A stretch of DNA of 23,406 bases, taken from NCBI GenBank assembly GCA_028565635.1, contig JAOXYB010077055.1:1-23406 (forward strand), in the 5' to 3' direction. This document shows positions 19,601-23,406 of this stretch, piece after piece (position 1 is the stretch's first letter; the number at the start of each line of letters is the position of its first letter). Position numbers and translations under genes: made by a program. The DNA comes from Phoronis ovalis (Eukaryota; Phoronida; Phoronidae). The notes below the pieces were generated by a model that saw nothing but the letters and a program-made list of their open reading frames with translations, was not told where the DNA came from and did not search any database.

Positions 19601-22600
19601 ACATACTGTCTGATTTTTGGCATGTGTAGTGTGCTCACTTATCTTTAATCACAACATTTAATACTGTTAATCATGTAACAGACATGGATGCTGGCTGAAT
19701 TTTGTAAATATTTTTTAAACTTTAAAAGACCAACGCCATCAAATGTTGTGATTGAAGACTTCTATTAATTTAGTTATTAAATTAATGAAAACATCGCTCT
19801 TCCAACTAGATATTTTAGTTTAAATTGCAATAAAAGCTAAATTTTTTTATGCAAAACTTGCCATTTTTACATCATGGGAGCTTTTCTGATCTGAGGAAGT
19901 GTTTAACGAGAAGATAAGAAATTTGAAATGTTACAAATACTCTAATGTTTTATTCCATCAAACTATGTAAAGATATGTAATCATTTGTAAACGTATTGCT
20001 TTTGATGCCCACAAGATTAATTATTTTGTCCTCCAATTTTTGCAACTAACAGACCATTTAATGTGTGCATTGATTGAAAAGAAAACAATGTATTCGCTGC
20101 CAAGAAAGAAAATGCATGATTTTTTCTGTCTACATTGCAAGATTTTTTTCATCAATTAACATATTAGTTAATGATTTGTCCTTAAAAAGTGAATTTATTT
20201 GAGCTACAATATGCTCATTTTCGGCATTTAGAAACTTCATATCACAAGCTCCACTGATTATTAATACAAATATACCAAATGTCTTTAAACTGTAACATAT
20301 TTTTTTCCTTACAATACTTTATTAAAGAGCCATATGATGTTTAACTAATAATGAGTAACACAGTTTTAAAGACTTTTCTCCAGGTCTGTTCAATTTTAAT
20401 TGCATTTTGGAAGTTTCACATTCTTGATGTCATTAATGTGACCTTCTATCAAGATTTTGGTACCTATCCATAAAAAAAGTGTAAAATGATAAGTGATGCA
20501 TTTGATAGCTTGACTTGTTTATATGATATTGTTGTGTAATCTTACCTTTTCTAAAAATTCTAACTGCACCTGCAAATTAGTTACCATAAGCTCATTCCTA
20601 AACATGTGATTCACATAATCCTGCAAAGGAAATACAAAAGAGCATTTTATTAGTAATTATGTTTTTTTCAACAGACATGTATTAAAGTAGCTAGCATAAA
20701 ATAAGCACTAATGTAACTTAAGCTTGGAGGTATCTTAAATCAACAACTAAATTTGTCTATATTAAAGCCTTTGTTATAATAAAATAACCCTCATTCGTCA
20801 CCAACTATTATAGTTATAATTGTTCTATTGTATAACAATTGAGGTGTAAGATGTAAATGTCCACAATTGCGATAAAAGTGTCTCAATTTATGTAATAAAT
20901 ATTAGGCAACAGATTTCTTCTAGACATAAAAATAGTTACTTCCACAAATTAATTGCCATAGTAACTGTTCCTAACTTTCCAACATTTAGAAGAAAAAAGT
21001 ACTAACATAAAAAACATATGGGAAATAACTGCTTAAACTTTCATATAAAGTAGTATTTGTAGACTAACTTTAATGTCATTGTTGAGTGTTTTCCAAAGAT
21101 CTATATGGCTTGGTTCTTCTGTGTGATAGGGGCGAACATGACCTGCATCATAGTTTGTGAGTGCAAATATGAGTGCATTGGAAAGTAGTGCTGAAGGTTC
21201 GTAGTGTTTTCCATAATCCTCTGTTGTGAAAGGGAAATTCCATTTGTATTTCTGAAACAGATTTTCCCTGGTATCAGATTAGCAAACTGTAATCACAAAG
21301 TGACATTTTAAAATTAAGAGTTATTTTCCTGCCTACCAAGCCACAAGCACTGATAGAATTGTGATGACAACAGAAGTCACATATTCTTTGAATTTATTTG
21401 TTCATTAGTTGTCTTGATTTACAAATATTTGAATTAATACCAGAACCAAATGATAAGCTAATAACTAATTTGAAAATACCTGTATCCGGGCCAATTTTTG
21501 GAGATTGCGAATTTCAAAGGAAATAGTTTTAAACGGACAATTGTATGTAACCCTTAGTTCTTCTTTACTCCTGGAATTGAATAGTAAGTGCAAGATGACC
21601 TATGTTTTTAATCAATATTATATCTGTTACTATTTTATTGCAAACCATTATATAACAAATTATGCACATGTCTACTAAGCACAAATCTTTTGTCTACTTA
21701 ACTTTTTAACAATAATTAAACTAAGAGCTGTAGCTCTGTTAAACTGCATTTTTTATTTTTTAAATATGATTTAGTTATCAATTTGTATTCAGCAATTTTT
21801 TTAAAAATCAATCATGATGTGCCTTGTGTGCATTGCTTTACAAGATATAACGCCTAGTTGCACACCCAGTATTAGATGTTCGTAATATAAGATAAACAGT
21901 TTAGTAAAATCACAGACCAAGCCTAAACAAGTCTTTCTGTACCATTGTTGTGATTGCAGTACATAATACTTTGTCTTGGTAAGAATACAAATTTGACATA
22001 AAGAACACTTGTTTAAGTTGCTAGTTATTAGATGTTACTATAAGACTTACTGTGAATATGAAGAAGCAATAATTTTTCCTTTCATGATATCTGCATATGG
22101 TATTAATATTTTCCTTAACCCGGCACTACCATTAGCATTGATGAATGCTTCAACCTGCATAACAAAACATCACTAATTATACATTTGTTTGTTGTTTTTT
22201 TTTGCAAAATACTGTTAAATTAATTCTGACTATCTACTTCATATATGTCAACTATCAAGGAAGTATCTAAGAAAAAATAAAAACAAACTTTTTGAAGTTT
22301 ATAGTATTTATTTGCTAGTACAGAAATAGTTCTTAAATATATCAGTCAAATGTGATATTATAGGGTTCACATACACTTTCATCTTTTAGAATGCATGCTC
22401 ATAAAGCAACAGGAAGCACCGAACAATTGTTAAAAATAGCCTGTAATTAACGTCCATACTAAGCTATTTGTATAAACCAGATGGCATAGTAAAATGAACT
22501 CAACAAATCTCACAATTCAGCAAGATTCAATAACGATCATTTCCAGAATTCATTACCAGAGTGTAAATTGTGGGATTTATGCGGTTCATCACACTACATT

Positions 22601-23143
22601 ACCTGTATGTAAATAGCTCATTACCTTGTACAAACTAGATTTTTCAAAGAAAACTGCTATGTCACTGCTATTATTAGGAACACTTTCTTCATGGTTGTGG
22701 TTAGACTCAAAGTGATCTTCATAAGTTTCACTCAGCTTTATTAGACTTTCTCCAACCATTCCCATCCATATCTTATAAAAGTAAAAAAAATTATACATTT
22801 TAATGTGAAAAGGTTGGGGTTCAGTGGCGGTAGATCTACGTCTCTGGAAGCTTTTTCAGAGTGACTTTGTATGCATCCATGAATTTCAGTGAGAACAGCT
22901 ATAAAGATACCATAGAAATACATAAACATCACTTTCATATAACATAATCAATAACTGCCTTATCACGGATCTTGAACAAAATATGTTACTAGTTATTATG
23001 TGCACTAACATGGTGATGGGTAACTTACTTCTTGGTCCTCATTCAGAAAAGCATAATATCCTTCTGGAGTCATATCAAATGAAACAATTCTCACATTGTT
23101 GTGCCCCCCTTTTAGAAAATACATAACTCTGCCTCGGTCAACA
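13657..23143 (-). CDS. CATSPERG: CATSPERG-like sperm calcium-channel auxiliary subunit, C-terminal half
   Basis: CATSPERG is a single-pass membrane subunit of the CatSper channel in the sperm flagellum, mostly extracellular. Exons: 23029-23143, 22625-22771, 22051-22154, 21480-21570, 21069-21251, 20546-20620, (19529-19568 tentative), 17995-18122, 17495-17641, 17091-17247, 15480-15630, 15035-15238, 14507-14612, 13831-13972, 13657-13676. Together they encode 602 residues; all phases fit. Family matches from memory of human CATSPERG: NVMVGCPPG, DRVTGENGHFNGNHTLKIVG, YSQEEIYLYNN, SNSLIW, GISWVCNGGSPCANV, FSNKDVDSESTFC. There are many N-x-S/T sites in the outer part. One membrane segment follows (about AIPTALLIIAMTIAIFCLVI), then a short basic tail ending DFEDGQYFNL. 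The human protein is about 1,160 residues, so the N-terminal half lies right of the window. Confidence 0.93.
15631..17090 (-). other. probable GC-AG intron in CATSPERG
   Basis: The exon 17091-17247 must end after the first base of a codon to join the next exon (15630, GT TAT TAT CCA). The only donor that fits is G|GCAAGT at 17085-17090, a GC donor with otherwise consensus bases. The join gives CLLYENGYYPTFTIVDRVTG, which aligns without gaps to human CATSPERG at this point. The intron ends TTTTTTTAG and contains the repeat at 15921-16190. Confidence 0.8.
15921..16190 (+). repeat. repeat element related to 12071-12310
   Basis: The left end AACCCAGGGGGACTTGTCAA then ATGTAGGTAGGAGTGACCC aligns with the element at 12071. 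The minus strand carries degenerate units: TATCACAGGATGTATTTTC (about 16150), TTACCACAAGGTGTATTTC (about 16115), GCTACAGGGTATATAAATG (about 16035), and shorter ones near 15970-15995. It lies inside the GC-AG intron of CATSPERG. A 71-codon open frame here is repeat sequence. Confidence 0.65.
18376..18450 (-). pseudogene. tRNA-Phe(GAA)-derived relic or SINE head
   Basis: On the minus strand there is an A-box-like TGGCATAGATGAGAGAG, then TTAGG-CTGAAGA-TCCAA (anticodon arm with loop CTGAAGA, anticodon GAA), an AGATC variable part, and a B-box-like GGTTCAATTCC. The order and spacing match eukaryotic tRNA-Phe closely. The anticodon stem has one mismatch and one wobble, the T stem has two mismatches, and the acceptor stem does not pair. 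A run of seven T follows shortly after, as for RNA polymerase III. It is therefore a decayed copy or the head of a tRNA-derived SINE, not a working tRNA gene. Confidence 0.62.
18720..18925 (+). repeat. patch of short degenerate repeats with palindrome
   Basis: GGTGGCGCCACC at about 18720-18731 is a perfect 12-bp palindrome. GAACTATCCAAAAAGCATTG (18822) and GAACTATCCAAATAACATTG (18888) begin two copies of a 35-bp unit, 66 bp apart. ACAATGCTTT (18799-18808) is the inverse of AAAGCATTGT (18833-18842). This may be the remains of a small mobile element; I do not recognise it. Confidence 0.5.
19529..19568 (-). CDS. tentative 40-nt CATSPERG micro-exon
   Basis: It reads LDTSKSMCIVIIT plus one base and starts after AAAG with a weak pyrimidine tract. 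It ends at GTAATA. It is the only segment I found in this intron region that both stays open and corrects the phase between the exons at 20546 and 18122. Its acceptor is poor, and a strong acceptor lies on the opposite strand at the same place, so the call could be wrong. Confidence 0.3.
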
Positions 23144-23161
23144 CTGTAAGAAAATGTGAAA

Positions 23162-23406
23162 ATTGTATAGTGTTCTTACAGTTTAGATGCATCTGTGCAA
23201 TTTTATTCTCAAGGCTTGCTGTTCAGAGTTAACTTTATACAATCCTTAATTACCAAAAAATTCTACAACATTACTACATTGTATAGTGTTCTTACAGTTT
23301 AGATGCATCTGTGCATCAACCTTATAATCTTATTCTCAAGGCTTGCTGTTCAGAGTTAACTTTATACAATCCTTAATTACCAAAAAATTCTACAACATTA
23401 CTACAT
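23162..23406 (+). repeat. direct tandem duplication, about 116 bp
   Basis: Copy 1 (23162-23277) and copy 2 (23278 to the window end) are nearly identical, from ATTGTATAGTGTTCTTACAG through CTACAACATTACTACA. Copy 2 carries about 13 extra bases near 23316-23330 (TCAACCTTATAATC region). The window ends within or at the end of copy 2, so more copies may follow. It lies in a CATSPERG intron upstream of the exon at 23143. Confidence 0.88.

Larger units (their letters stand above)
18123..20545 (-). other. long CATSPERG intron region
   Basis: About 2.4 kb between two certain exons. The flanking exons end and start in different phases (0, then 1), so at least one exon must lie inside; the best candidate is 19529-19568. 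The region also holds the tRNA-Phe-like relic (18376-18450) and a patch of short degenerate repeats (18720-18925). Otherwise it is AT-rich with no other gene seen. Confidence 0.6.

Noticed and set aside
20404-20475. Minus-strand segment after GGATAG reading GTKILIEGHINDIKNVKLPK then stop
   Set aside because: It needs a phase-1 upstream exon, but the exon before it ends in phase 0. In the required phase it stops at once, and no CATSPERG similarity is apparent.
1-23406. Prokaryotic features: operons, CRISPR arrays, phage or plasmid genes, insertion sequences
   Set aside because: None seen. The genes have spliceosomal introns and poly(A) signals, and the short repeats lack CRISPR spacing.

Overview
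This is nuclear DNA from an animal, not a prokaryote. The sequence is AT-rich and the genes are split by introns with good GT-AG borders. Many dispersed, internally repetitive elements sit in the introns. Recognised genes are DMAC2, DMAC2L (ATP5S) and CATSPERG. The divergence from the human proteins, the AT-richness and the G-rich-headed repeats suggest a marine invertebrate, perhaps a sponge or cnidarian. That placement is inference; I could not run a search.

Layout. (1) 1-808, minus strand: one clear internal exon of DMAC2 (216-439), whose 3' part lies left of the window, plus a doubtful 5' exon (540-670). (2) 808-2134, minus: a small two-exon gene for a basic 90-residue protein I do not recognise. 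(3) 2135-2356: a short intergenic stretch between that gene and DMAC2L, which diverge, so probably a shared bidirectional promoter. (4) 2357-7602, plus: DMAC2L in five exons, with a 3.1-kb first intron full of repeats. (5) 7603-8680: the gap between two convergent genes, holding a long imperfect hairpin with a 25-bp perfect stem. (6) 8681-13317, minus: a three-exon gene for an 815-residue Lys/His/Glu-rich, probably disordered protein with internal repeats, family unknown. (7) 13657 to the right edge, minus: the C-terminal half of CATSPERG, an auxiliary subunit of the sperm calcium channel, in 14 well-supported exons and one tentative micro-exon. One of its introns appears to be GC-AG.

How the genes relate. 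The left third groups two paralogous mitochondrial leucine-rich-repeat proteins: DMAC2 (complex I distal membrane arm) and DMAC2L (ATP synthase factor B / subunit s). They lie within about 2 kb of each other with a small unknown gene between. The right part carries a sperm-flagellum gene followed in tandem, 339 bp later, by the disordered-protein gene. I see no operon or mobile gene cluster. The most unusual non-genic material is a set of at least six related repeats with a common G-rich head, the hairpin at 8349-8616, and a tRNA-Phe-like relic at 18376-18450.
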